Of a stretch of 64,000 nt of DNA, positions 33,706-43,600 are shown piece by piece (the stretch's first letter is position 1; each line of letters starts with the position of its first letter). The stretch is taken from positions 3,462,054-3,526,053 of the forward strand of contig NC_047070.1 in NCBI RefSeq assembly GCF_902459465.1, written 5' to 3'. The notes under the pieces were generated by a model. That model worked only from the letters and a program-made list of their open reading frames with translations, was not told where the DNA came from and did not search any database. This DNA comes from Asterias rubens (taxonomy: Eukaryota; Echinodermata; Asteroidea; Forcipulatida; Asteriidae). A program made the position numbers and the translations under genes.

Positions 33706-33800
33706 ATCTTTTCATTGACTCTGTCTGACCAGTGTAAGGTTTTCCCTAGTTGCAACACTCCACCCAGCGAGGATGGCCATGTGGAACCAGACATCAAAAG
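33706..33800 (+). other. Exon-like module M5
   Basis: Acceptor CATATCTTTCAG, donor AAAAG|GTGAGT. One frame is open across it (SLTLSDQCKVFPSCNTPPSE...). An alternative start near the donor gives MAMWNQTSK, parallel to MAAMKSTNLK in M4. Only the last ~30 bp resemble the other modules. Confidence 0.4.
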
Positions 33801-34998
33801 GTGAGTTGCTGTAATGAAGTTCATGAACCTAAAGTTATAAATCTCATCAAGTTTTTTTCTGGTAAATATTAATTCGTTTCAACACCCTGCTTATTCAATG
33901 TTGATGAAAATGAATGCCCCGTTGTATTATTCTTAACAGTTGGCCAGTTTAATTTAGCATTCACTGGTCAAATAAGGCCATTCAGATTCAGTAGTTGAGA
34001 AGATCTTTCAATTTTATAAAAGCCAGCAGCAAGATACTGAATTAATTACCATTCAACTTCGTCAATGAGCAAATAGTTTTCAAATGGATGCATTCAATTT
34101 TTTTTTTTTTTATGGTGTGCTTTCTGCTTCGAATTTTCCCATGAAAAGGCAGATATTCTGAGAATTCATTTCTATACAGGTCTACTCTAACATTTATATT
34201 ATATATATGTATTTGTCTGTACTTGTTTTATGCCTCTAAAGAAGGGCCGGTTTGGATCGAAACCTAAGGCCATCTACCCTTTATTACAAATATGTATCTT
34301 TTATATTTATTGGTTTATTTCACATTAAACAAAAACTTCCAAAAAGGAATGACACCCGATGGGTTGAACTGCACTGGTTCATGTACAACATAAAAGTCTC
34401 CTTAAAAAATAACTAAAAGGTTAACCAGGTAAAACAAGCAATTGTAACGGGCAAGAACTAAAATTAAACAAAACACCTAACAATCAACCAGCACTTAACT
34501 AGAAGTTAACCAGTATGTCTCTAACTATAAGCGCATTTAAAAGAAATGATGGCTGCCCATGGTCATTTCCGAAGAAAGAGTAGTTTAGAGGCTGGGAACC
34601 TCTTAAAAAAACGGTGTTTCACTGAGAGGTTTCCTCAGGGTAAATAGGAAATAAATATAATTCATAAATACCTCAGAAAGTCACGTGGGTGTGTATTAAC
34701 CTTTGTTTATGACCAGTAAAAAGTATTGAAACATTGACTTGACACGTGACCTTGCACCTGTGATTATAAGACAGTTTCTTCATTCCTATTGGTCGAGAGC
34801 AACGAACCGGGACAGTTGTGGCACATCACGCGATACGCATGACGCGCAGAGCATCCCCTTATGAGGAGTTGTTTACCCGAGGGCGGCGGAGGTCAATTAC
34901 CATTTCATAGCTGGAGGGGTGTTATGTTGAAAGAAATCATTGAACAATTATAACTTTTGCATTTGTTTTACTTTTTGACGGAAAAGGTATTTATGAAT
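33801..34998. other. Gene-less, degraded repeat fragments
   Basis: 34230-34275 (AAGAAGGGCCGGTTTGGATC with GAAACC) resembles a retroelement 3' end. No coding exon is supported. Confidence 0.35.
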
Positions 34999-35166
34999 GG
35001 GAATCAAAGTGTGTGGGTTGAATCGGTTTTCAACTAGTGGTTTAAACCCGCCGTTGCCTGGTTCTTGATAATTTACCTCGACTTGGTCTCCGTAAAATTA
35101 TCAAGAACCAGGCCTCAGTGAGATTAAACCACTAGTTGAAAACCTCTTCACCACACTTTGATTCCC
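34999..35166. mobile_element. Long near-perfect hairpin element
   Basis: Left half GGGAATCAAAGTGTG ... TTTTCAACTAGTGGTTTAA ... CCTGGTTCTTGATAATTT; right half is the inverted complement, ending CACACTTTGATTCCC. The loop is about 15 bp. A MITE or foldback copy. Confidence 0.8.
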
Positions 35167-35241
35167 TTATTAACGCGAAATTAATCTTAAAAATAAATTT
35201 TGGGTTATTACTAAATTAGGGTTTTTATTTCTTCAATTCAG

Positions 35242-35402
35242 AGACAGAGAACGAGAAGAGAGAACATCTTTTGTGCTGAAGACTCTCGAGAGTCTGTGAC
35301 CAGTAGATGGCAGTTTATTCTATGGATGTGTGGTTTGGGTGTGTTTTGTCTGTGGATCTGGACCTACGCCGGAGTCCTCGCTGGAGTCATCGCCGGATTC
35401 AG
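35242..35402 (+). other. Exon-like block with hydrophobic open frame
   Basis: Acceptor TTCTTCAATTCAG and donor TTCAG|GTAAGG, both good. One frame is open throughout and ends in a hydrophobic stretch (WMCGLGVFCLWIWTYAGVLA). It could be a coding exon with a membrane or signal segment, or simply another exon of the non-coding locus. I could not connect it in frame with M5. Confidence 0.3.
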
Positions 35403-36548
35403 GTAAGGAAAACTTGACAAAATCCGACCTCCACTTTGAAGTTTGCGTGTGCGATTCATCTCTAAGATAAATTTTGATTTTTTACAATTATAAAAAAAAA
35501 ACCTCCTGGGCAACTGGAAGTTAATGCAATCTAGTGAAGTTTTGAGAGACACAATGTGTTTTTTTTTTGTATGTGTTTTCACGTGATTCTTTTTATGGAC
35601 TTGAATGTTATATTATCATTAAAACTATGAACTGCTTCAGTATTGGACTTTCTTAAAAGTAATCAAAATAGTTACATTTTTTAATGGTCCCTTTAGGGGA
35701 TCCCCTCCCCCCCCCCCCTAATAATAAAAAAAAAGGAAAAACAAAACAAACCTGTGTTTTCACACAGTTTCTTAACTGGATTGAATTAGTATAATTCATT
35801 GGTCGAAAACCGCTTAAATTATTGGACTTTGTCAAAAGTAACGCAAAACAAAGTTACATTATAAAAAAAATGCTAGAGTGGAGGTCGGAACACGCAAGTT
35901 GACCTGAAGGTGTAAAAGACAAGAGTGTGAAGTCTGCGAATGGTAAGAGGAGATCTAACCCGTTCTCTTGCAGAGTCCCTCCCCTTTTGTAATGTCCCCG
36001 CCCCACTCTGCGATCTTGTTGGTGTTGTCCTTGCTAGTAGAGTTTTCAAGGTGTCTTCATCAGAGTTTCGTGGCATTTCTTAATGAGCATATTGGTCGAA
36101 GCCAATGATGCTTTTTAATTAGGGGACTGGTCTTACTGGACATTTCTGTTGGGTTGATTCTTCAAGTCATCAGTTGCCATGTTTATTAATAATTGTCATG
36201 ATTTTATATTTCCAATAGGACAATGCTTATATAAACTTATACTTATAATTGTTTTCAGTAACTCTTCTAAAAGGATAAATGTAGCATTCCTTCCTAAACC
36301 CAATATGAGTTTTTAGAGTAATTTATGATTGAGTAATGTTTGATTTAGGAGTAGTACATACAAAATTTAGACTAGAGCTAATAAATATTGACCATCCTAA
36401 TACCAGCATTCCGTCAATTCTGATAACGAATAAACAAAATAGCTGTAAACCCTGCCCTTAACATTATATGCTCTAATGACATTAACAAAAGGGGGAACCT
36501 GTTTAAAAAAGTGCAGATTTTAATTTTTTTTACTTCTACAATTTATTT
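35403..36548. other. Gene-less stretch
   Basis: AT-rich, with a short C12 tract near 35707. No element or coding exon recognised. Confidence 0.4.
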
Positions 36549-36985
36549 GTCTGTGGGCGCTGCGATAATGGTAAATAGAAAGAAGTAATAAGAACTATAG
36601 TTCTTTTTGTCGTGAGCGCTGCGATAATAACGAGCGCTGCGATAATGGTAAATAGAAAGAAGTAATAAGAACTATAGTGCGATAATAATGCGCACTGCGA
36701 TAATGGTAAATAGTAAGAAGTAATAAGAACTATAGTTCTTTTTGTCGTGAGTGCTGCGATAATAACGAGCACTGCGATAATGGTAAATAGTAAGAAGTAA
36801 TAAGAACTATAGTTCTTTTTGTCGTGAGCGCTGCGATAATAATGAGCACTGCGATAATGGTAAATAGTAAGAAGTAATAAGAACTATAGTTCTTTTTGTT
36901 GTGAGTGCTTCAATAAAAATGCCTGCGATGAAAATGAGTGCAGCGATAACGAGCGCTGCGATAAAATGAGCGATGCATATAAAAA
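36549..36985. repeat. 77-bp tandem repeat, about five copies
   Basis: Unit contains GCGCTGCGATAATGGTAAAT, AGTAATAAGAACTATAG and TTCTTTTTGTCGTGAG. The TTCTTTTTGTCG landmark occurs at about 36601, 36736, 36813 and 36890, so the period is 77 bp with one unit shortened. The unit itself holds two nested GCTGCGATAAT half-units. Confidence 0.85.
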
Positions 36986-37389
36986 CGAGCGCTGCAAAAA
37001 TGGTAAGAAGAAATAGCAGTACAAGAACAAGAACAAAAGACTGAAGAAGAAAACTGAAAAGGGAGCAGATCCACCCTGAGGAAAAGACATCACCAATGTT
37101 TGGGTTTGTATGGCTGGTAAGCCAGTGTAGGCCTAGAGTATTGAAATTGTAAGCTTAGAGTCCTAACGCTCTCTATTAGCACGATCATTGGCTATGGGTA
37201 AAGTATAAGATGACTGGTGTAGTTCTTAGTCTTGGTTCTTAGATACTCAATCTTGAAGCAAAACTAACAGCTACCCAGTCATCAGTAAAGCCACAACTTG
37301 AGTAGATGATGAAGACTCTCCTTATGATGGTCAGGTGTTTGCAGCAATGGTTAAGTATAAGAGGTTAAGTATCAGGGTAGTGACCGAAT

Positions 37390-39556
37390 AACAATCGCTT
37401 TCTTCACAGCCTTAACAAGCGTTTTCTTCACAGCCTTAACAAGCGTTTTTTCCACAGCCTTAACAAGCGTTTTTTCCACAGCCTTAACAAGCGTTTTTTC
37501 CACAGCCTTAACAAGCGTTTTTTCCACAGCCTTAACAAGCGTTTTTTCCACAGCCTTAACAAGCGTTTTTTCCACAGCCTTAACAAGTGTTTTTTCCACA
37601 GCCTTAACAAGCGTTTTTTCCACAGCCTTAACAAGCGTTTTTTCCACAGCCTTAACAAGCGTTTTTTCCACAGCCTTAACAAGCGTTTTCTTCACAGCTT
37701 TAACGAGCGTTTTCTTCACAGCCTTAACGAGCGTTTTTTCCACAGCTTTAACAAGCGTTTTCTTCACAGCCTTAACAAGCGTTTTTCCACAGCCTCTAAC
37801 AAGCGTTTTTTCCACAGCCTCTAACAAGCGTTTTTTCCACAGCTTTAACAAGCGTTTTTTCCACAGCTTTTACAAGCGTTTTTTCCACAGCCTTAACAAG
37901 CGTTTTTTCCACAGCCTTAACAAGCGTTTTTTCCACAGCCTTAACAAGCGTTTTTTCCACAGCCTTAACAAGCGTTTTTTCCACAGCCTTAACAAGCGTT
38001 TTTTCCACAGCCTTAACAAGCGTTTTTTCCACAGCGTTTAACAAGCGTTTTTTCCACAGCCTCTAACAAGCGTTTTTTCCACAGCCTCTAACAAGCATTT
38101 TTTCCACAGACTTTTAACAAGCGTTTTTTCCACAGCCTCTAACAAGCGTTTTTTCCACAGCTTTAACAAGCGTTTTTTCCACAGCCTCTAACAAGCGTTT
38201 TTTCCACAGCCTCTAACAAGCGTTTTTTCCACAGCCTCTAACAAGCGTTTTTTCCACAGCCTCTGACAAGAGTTTTTTTCACAGACTCTGACAAGAGTTT
38301 TTTTCACAGCCTTAAGAAGTGTTTTTTCACAGCCTCTAACAAGCGTTTTTTCCACAGCCTCTAACAAGCGTTTTTTCCACAGCCTTAACAAGCGTTTTTT
38401 CCACAGCTTTAACAAGCGTTTTTTCCACAGCCTTAACAAGCGTTTTTTCCACAGCCTCTAACAAGCATTTTTTCCACAGCCTTAACAAGCGTTTTTTCCA
38501 CAGACTCTGACAAGAGTTTTTTTCACAGCCTTAAGAAGTGTTTTTACACAGCCTTAACAAGCGTTTTTTCCACAGCCTCTTACAAGCGTTTTTTCCACAG
38601 CTTTAACAAGCGTTTTTTCCACAGCTTTAACAAGCATTTTTTCCACAGCCTTAACAAGCGTTTTTTCCACAGCCTTAACAAGCGTTTTTTCCACAGCCTT
38701 AACAAGCGTTTTTTCCACAGCTTTAACAAGCGTTTTTTCCACAGCTTTAACAACCGTTTTCTTCACAGCCTTAACAAGCGTTTTTTCCACAGCCTTAACA
38801 AGCGTTTTTTCCACAGCCTTAAGCGTTTTTTCCACAGCCTTAACAAGCGTTTTTTCCACAGCTTTAACAAGCGTTTTTTCCACAGCCTTAACAAGCGTTT
38901 TTTCCACAGCCTTAACAAGCGTTTTTTCCACAGCCTTAACAAGCGTTTTTTCCACAGCCTTAACAAGCGTTTTTTCCACAGCCTTAACCAGCGTTTTTTC
39001 CACAGCCTTAACAAGCGTTTTTTCCACAGCTTTAACAAGCGTTTTTTCCACAGCTTTAACAAGCGTTTTTTTCCACAGCTTTAACAAGCGTTTTTTTCAC
39101 AGCCTTAACAAGCGTGTTTTCCACAGCTTTAACAAGCGTTTTTTCTACAGCCTTGACAAGCGTTTTTTCTACAGCCTTGACAAGCGTTTTTTCCACAGCC
39201 TTGACAAGCGTTTTTTCCACAGCTTTGACAAGCGTTTTTTCCACAGCTTTGACAAGCGTTTTTTCCACAGCCTTAACAAGCGTTTTCTTCACAGCCTTAA
39301 CAAGCGTTTTCTTCACAGCCTTAACAAGCATTTTTTCCACAGCCTTATCAAGCATTTTTTCCACAGCCTTAACAAGCGTTTTTTCCACAGCCTCTAACAA
39401 GCGTTTTTTTCCACAGCCTTAACAAGCGTTTTTTCCACAGCCTTAACAAGCGTTTTTTCCACAGCCTTAACAAGCGTTTTTTCCACAGCCTTAACAAGCG
39501 TTTTCTTCACAGCCTTAACAAGCATTTTCTTCACAGCCTTAAGAAGCGTTTTTTCA
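37390..39556 (+). repeat. 24-bp tandem array, about 90 copies, each resembling a 3' splice site
   Basis: Unit: CTTAACAAGCG then TTTTTTCCACAGC, period 24 with occasional variants (CTCTAAC for CTTAAC, TTTTCTTC for TTTTTTCC). On the plus strand each unit has, in order, a branchpoint-like CTTAAC or CTAAC, a T6CC polypyrimidine tract, and ACAG about 19 nt after the branch A. On the minus strand the period of eight codons gives a repeated KAVEKTLV peptide in one frame and LWKKRLLR in another. These are repeat-derived frames with stops at array irregularities, so I do not call a gene. Confidence 0.95.
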
Positions 39557-39690
39557 ACATCGTTGGAGGATACAGGGAGAGCTGTCTCTACTTGTAAAGC
39601 AGTGACAACAACCCATGGCCAGACCCCCAAACCTGTTTGGATGAGCATCTCTTAGAGTGAACAAGTGCAAAGAGTCCAACCAGACTGTTG
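39557..39690 (+). other. Exon-like module X1
   Basis: Follows the 24-bp array directly and ends CAGACTGTTG|GTAAGT. Shares CCTGTTTGGATGAGCATC and GTGCAAAGA with X2 (41957-42038). Its 3' splice site would be supplied by the last units of the array. Confidence 0.4.
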
Positions 39691-39970
39691 GTAAGTTTGA
39701 AGCATAAAACAAATTGTTCAACTTGTCTTTTATTCAGAAGGTTCACCCAACAGTTATTGAAATGCAGCAAATCACTGTTGGAAGTGTGATTTCATCAATT
39801 TGGAAGGATACATTCGTTTTTATCTTTTGGCTTGCATAAAAAAATCATCACACAACAAACTTGGAGAAAACTTTTTTTAAACAAGCACGTCAAAGTGTAA
39901 AGGGGTAAAAAAAATAAGATATTTGTTTAATGTTGTTTGTAAATGTTCAAATTACTAGATGAAGACCTTT

Positions 39971-40157
39971 GCCAAATTTCATAGATCTGCTTAAGCACAC
40001 AAAAAGTTAATAAGCACAACAGGTTGTGCTTATTTAATCAAACTGCCAGTCAACTACCATGTCACATGTATAATTTGTGACTAGTATCCTACTCATTGCT
40101 GCTAAGCAGACACTGTTCAACAATATTCTTGCTAAAGCAGCTTTATAAAATTGGGTC
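39971..40157. mobile_element. Family D foldback element
   Basis: Left arm CCAAATTTCATAGATCTGCT with TAAGCACA; right arm GCAGCTTTATAAAATTGGG. Internal pair AAGCACAACAGG / TTGTGCTTATTT. Confidence 0.6.
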
Positions 40158-40281
40158 CTGATTGAAGCTGCAGGAATTTTTTCTTGAAAATGCAAGCATT
40201 CATCTCCAAAACAATTGATACTTGTATTAATAGAGTTTATCAAAAATAATCTGTCACAAAAACATTTATTTTCTACCAAAG

Positions 40282-40435
40282 ATTGAGACAATGGCTTCTG
40301 GAGATAACCTAAACCCCAAGCTTGAGGCTACAATCAATGCTTTTTGGGACAGAGTTCCATCAACTAAAGAAAGGACTGTGTCAAGTCCAGCCAGACGACT
40401 CTAATACAGGTTACAAGTTTAACTTGACTGTTGAG
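40282..40435 (+). other. Exon-like module Y1
   Basis: Begins ATTGAGACAATGGCTTCTGG, donor TTGAG|GTGAGT. One frame from the internal ATG is open for 38 codons (MASGDNLNPKLEATINAFWD...). Y2 does not preserve that frame, so coding is doubtful. Confidence 0.4.
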
Positions 40436-40527
40436 GTGAGTAGGGATTTTTACTTTTTTTTTACCCATATACATGTACACCGATGTGTGTTAGCACTGTA
40501 TTATACTCAGTTCTTTCTCGAGTTCTG

Positions 40528-40640
40528 TGTCAGAATCACAGGCATATTACTCGGGTGGGATTGGAACCCACGACCTTTGCAATTCTAGGCAGTGTCTTAC
40601 CAACTAGACCACCGAGATTGCCTGGTAGCTAGAGGTAGTT
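40528..40640 (-). mobile_element. tRNA-derived SINE (copy 1)
   Basis: On the minus strand: GGTGGTCTAGTTGGTAAGAC (A box) and GTGGGTTCCAATCCCAC (B box). The tRNA-like head is followed by an unrelated tail. It lies in the intron-like part of module Y1. Confidence 0.65.
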
Positions 40641-40704
40641 CGAATTCTATGCAAGTAGGGATGTTGAGGATAACCAACGCTTGTTGAATCGTGTGCTATC
40701 AGCA

Positions 40705-40947
40705 GGGCCCAATTTCACAGCCCTGCTAAGCCCAAAAATTTGCTAAGCATGAAATTTCTTCCTTGATAAAAACAGGATTACCAACCAAATTTTAATTTGT
40801 TGCATATTGCTTGTTACTGGTATTTAGCTGTTGTTTGCTTATCCTGCAAATCGTGTGGAAATTTTGATGGTAATCTTGTTTTTATCGAGGAAGAAATTAC
40901 ATGCTTAGCAAATTTTTGTGCTTAGCACCTCTATGAAATTGGGCCCC
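40705..40947. mobile_element. Family D foldback element, best copy
   Basis: Near-perfect inverted repeat: GGGCCCAATTTCACAGCCCT ... GCTAAGCATGAAATTTCTTC ... GATAAAAACAGGATTACCA at left, mirrored to CTATGAAATTGGGCCCC at right. Absent from the equivalent place in the Y2 copy (about 41610). Confidence 0.85.
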
Positions 40948-41225
40948 GAAGGGCTATGTCAACCCTGACATATCGATAACTTTGGAAGGACAAAGAAAAA
41001 GTATGCAGCACTAAACCTGATTTACAATCCCCAAAACAAATATGTTAAGTGATGGCATGAACCAACCACTGACTTACAACAACTTAAGAACCAATTAACT
41101 CGCTGGAGCTGAAGTGGAATTTTCATGAACATGACAGCACGCATACTGAACTAATCCCAGGAACATCTGATTCTTGTATTCAAAAAGTTTATCCAATTAA
41201 TCTTTTGAAAAACGTTTATTTTCAG

Positions 41226-41363
41226 ATTGAGATGATACCCTTTGGGGTGGCATACACCCAATTTGGAGGCTACAATCAATGTTTTTTTTTTAATGAGTTA
41301 CACCAACCAAGATAGGACTGTGTCAAGTCGACCCAGTGACTCTCGGAGGGTTTAACTGATGAG
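41226..41363 (+). other. Exon-like module Y2
   Basis: Acceptor TTTATTTTCAG, donor GATGAG|GTGAGT. Shares GAGGCTACAATCAATG and GGACTGTGTCAAGTC with Y1. Confidence 0.45.
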
Positions 41364-41454
41364 GTGAGTAGATAGGGATACTCATTTTGGTTTTTACCCA
41401 TATACACCGATGTCTGTCAGTACTTTCCTGAACTCAGAGAACAAAATCACAGGC

Positions 41455-41560
41455 ATGTTACCTCTGTGGGATTCGAACCCACAATTCTTGCAATTCGAGA
41501 GCAGTGTCATACCAAGACTACCGAGATTGCCTGGTAGCTAGAGGCAGTTTAAATCCTATG
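41455..41560 (-). mobile_element. tRNA-derived SINE (copy 2)
   Basis: Same SINE at the same relative place in module Y2, with a B box GTGGGTTCGAATCCCAC. It was carried along by the duplication and not inserted twice. Confidence 0.65.
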
Positions 41561-41956
41561 TGAGTAAGGGATGTTGAGGATAACCAACGCTTGTGAATCT
41601 GCTTGCCGCCATCTGAGAGACTATGCTAAGTCCGACATCGCAATAACTTTGGAAGGAAAGAGAAAATATGCAACACAAAATCTGATTAAGAATCCTCAAA
41701 CAAAACTAATGAAGTTATAAAGACAGTTTTTATAACCAGCAGTCGAAATAACAATAAGTATCAGATACTCTGCAATATTAAATGAACACCAACAAACCAC
41801 CAAAGAAAAACAACTGAAGAACTGGTTTGTCAAATCCATACGAATTGAAATCTTTCTTTAAAGCAAAAAAGTGGTTACCTCTTGCAATTAATCGATTAAT
41901 TAAGAGATATGTAAATACACAGAGGTTAACTTTGTGCCTACTATCTTTCCCCCCAG

Positions 41957-42038
41957 TTGAGCAATCGCTGGTCGAATGCTCCCACCTGTTTGAATGAGCA
42001 TCGTTTGAAAAAGGTGCAAAAAGACAACATACCGCTTG
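41957..42038 (+). other. Exon-like module X2
   Basis: Strong acceptor CTTTCCCCCCAG and donor GCTTG|GTAAGT. Shares CACCTGTTTGAATGAGCATC and GGTGCAAAAAGA with X1. Confidence 0.5.
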
Positions 42039-42911
42039 GTAAGTTCTACAAAAAATAATTCACAACTTTTCTTCGCGGAGCAGGATCATCCCATATTTTT
42101 GGCAATAGGTGCAAATGCTTCAGAATAACCAACTTTAAAGATTTCACTCACTCACTCCCTGAGTCGACCCAAGTTTTTGCGTTGCTGCATGTATATGTCG
42201 GGATTAATGTCTGACATGCCACACAACTCTATCCTTCATACAACTTATTATAGCTCATCCTTGTTGTTGACCCCTGCATCCCCGATCAGGGTCTTGAGCT
42301 TAGTCTTGTTGGGTCTTCTGGGACCGCGCCTGCTGTTGTGGGATCCCAAACAATGACTTAATTGGGAGCTTTCCATTGGTTAATTTGAAGATACGCTCAA
42401 TCCCATCTTTTAATTTCAATAAACAAAGCACAAAACTAACTGGTGGAAAACTTCTTTAAAATATGAGTTGAAATTTTCAGATACTGATTATAATCAAAAC
42501 ACATAACAAGAAAACAAAACCTGAAATATTGTGTTGTCATGTTGTGTGTGCACGATCAAGGAATTTGAAGAACTGATTGGAGCTCGTTGATCTATTGTTT
42601 TAGAACTAACATTTGAGTATTTTAAGTTGCAGATATATGAAAGATTTAATGTTTTAGATTGCAATAAAACACCACACAACCAACTGGTGGAAAAATTTAT
42701 TAAAATAAAATAGAAGCCAGTTTTTTTCAGAAATGAAAACACACACAAAAAAGAAGGGAAAAATGTGATGTTGTGTGTGTAAGTCTAAAGACAGGTAGAA
42801 CTGTTAAGAGCTAGGGAGGGAACTTCTCATGGCATGTTTCAGACTTAAAACTTTTCCTCAGAATAACTGATTATTGTATTACAAAATTTATTAAAACTTT
42901 TTTTTCAACAG
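42039..42911. other. Gene-less spacer
   Basis: Two imperfect copies of a segment with CACA-AC-AACTGGTGGAAAA (near 42430 and 42670). No gene. Confidence 0.4.
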
Positions 42912-43600
42912 ATTGAGATGATGCCCATACAACCAATCTTGATGCTGATCAATGCCACTGTCTGAAGGAGGACTGTGCCAAGTCAAGCCCAGTGAAACTC
43001 TGCTCAACTCTTGAAGTGACGTAGGATGTTGAGAATGAGCCTAACCATTGATATTGCACTGCATGCAACCCGCTGAAGGACTACGTCAAGTTTAGCAAGT
43101 CGACTCTCCGCTACAACTTGAACTTACTCGTAAGTACTTTTTGGAAGTACTTTTTGGAAGTACTTTTTGGAAGGTCCCATGGGGAAGAAAGACTGTGTCA
43201 AGTCTAGCCTTATAATGTCCTACGCTTAAACGGATGTAGGGATGCTGAACCAAAGTTTTCAGAGTGCACGTCATCAGCTGAAAGACTGCATCAAGTTTAA
43301 CAAGTCTCCACGACAGATATTGATGCTTTGCTATTGCTATGGGAAGGTTGCTACAGAAGAAAGACTGTGTCAAGTCTAGCTAGATAATGTTCAAATGTTA
43401 AATGGACGAAAGGATGTTGAGCCTAACCAACGTTTTGTTGACTGCGTGCCATCAGCTGAAGGACTACATCAAGTCTCTCCACAACAAATTTAGTCAAGTC
43501 TCTCCATTACCACTTTGCATAGTGATGCTACATTTGTAACCAAAACTTTTTGGAAGGTCGGGAATAGAAGAAAGACTGTCAGGTCTAGCCTGATGATGTT
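42912..43600 (+). repeat. Module Y3 and degenerate ~175-200-bp tandem repeats
   Basis: Y3 (42912-43129) has acceptor TTTTTTCAACAG and donor ACTC|GTAAGT. Downstream the motif AGAAAGACTGTGTCAAGTCT recurs near 43186 and 43360, with a shortened form near 43570. 'CAGCTGAA-GACT-CATCAAGT' recurs between them, so this is an old tandem duplication of Y-type sequence. Confidence 0.5.

Larger units (their letters stand above)
27460..43129 (+). ncRNA. Candidate multi-exon non-coding locus built from duplicated exon modules
   Basis: A series of exon-like blocks on the plus strand, each with a recognisable 3' splice site and donor: M1 27460-27887, M2 29289-29717, M3 30407-31301, M4 31839-32175, M5 33706-33800, X1 ending 39690, Y1 40282-40435, Y2 41226-41363, X2 41957-42038, Y3 42912-43129. 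M1, M2 and M4 share long near-identical segments (CGACATTGATGTTGAGCTCG, GTGACCAGAGGCTCC). Y1-Y3 share ATTGAGA-y-ratg and 'GACTGTG-y-CAAGTC'. Frames are broken by stops in most modules, so a long non-coding RNA or an untranslated leader with alternative exons fits best. It could equally be a tandem repeat family that preserved splice-like motifs by descent. No transcript evidence is available here. Confidence 0.35.

Noticed and set aside
37372-39648. Many KAVEKTLV or LWKKRLLR repeat 'proteins'
   Set aside because: Period 24 is a multiple of three, so frames stay open by construction. They start and stop at array irregularities and have no flanking gene structure.
40540-40620. Candidate tRNA genes at 40540, 41460, 23250 and 32670
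   Set aside because: A and B boxes are present but the cloverleaf is incomplete and non-tRNA tails follow; two copies lie in duplicated units. SINEs fit better.
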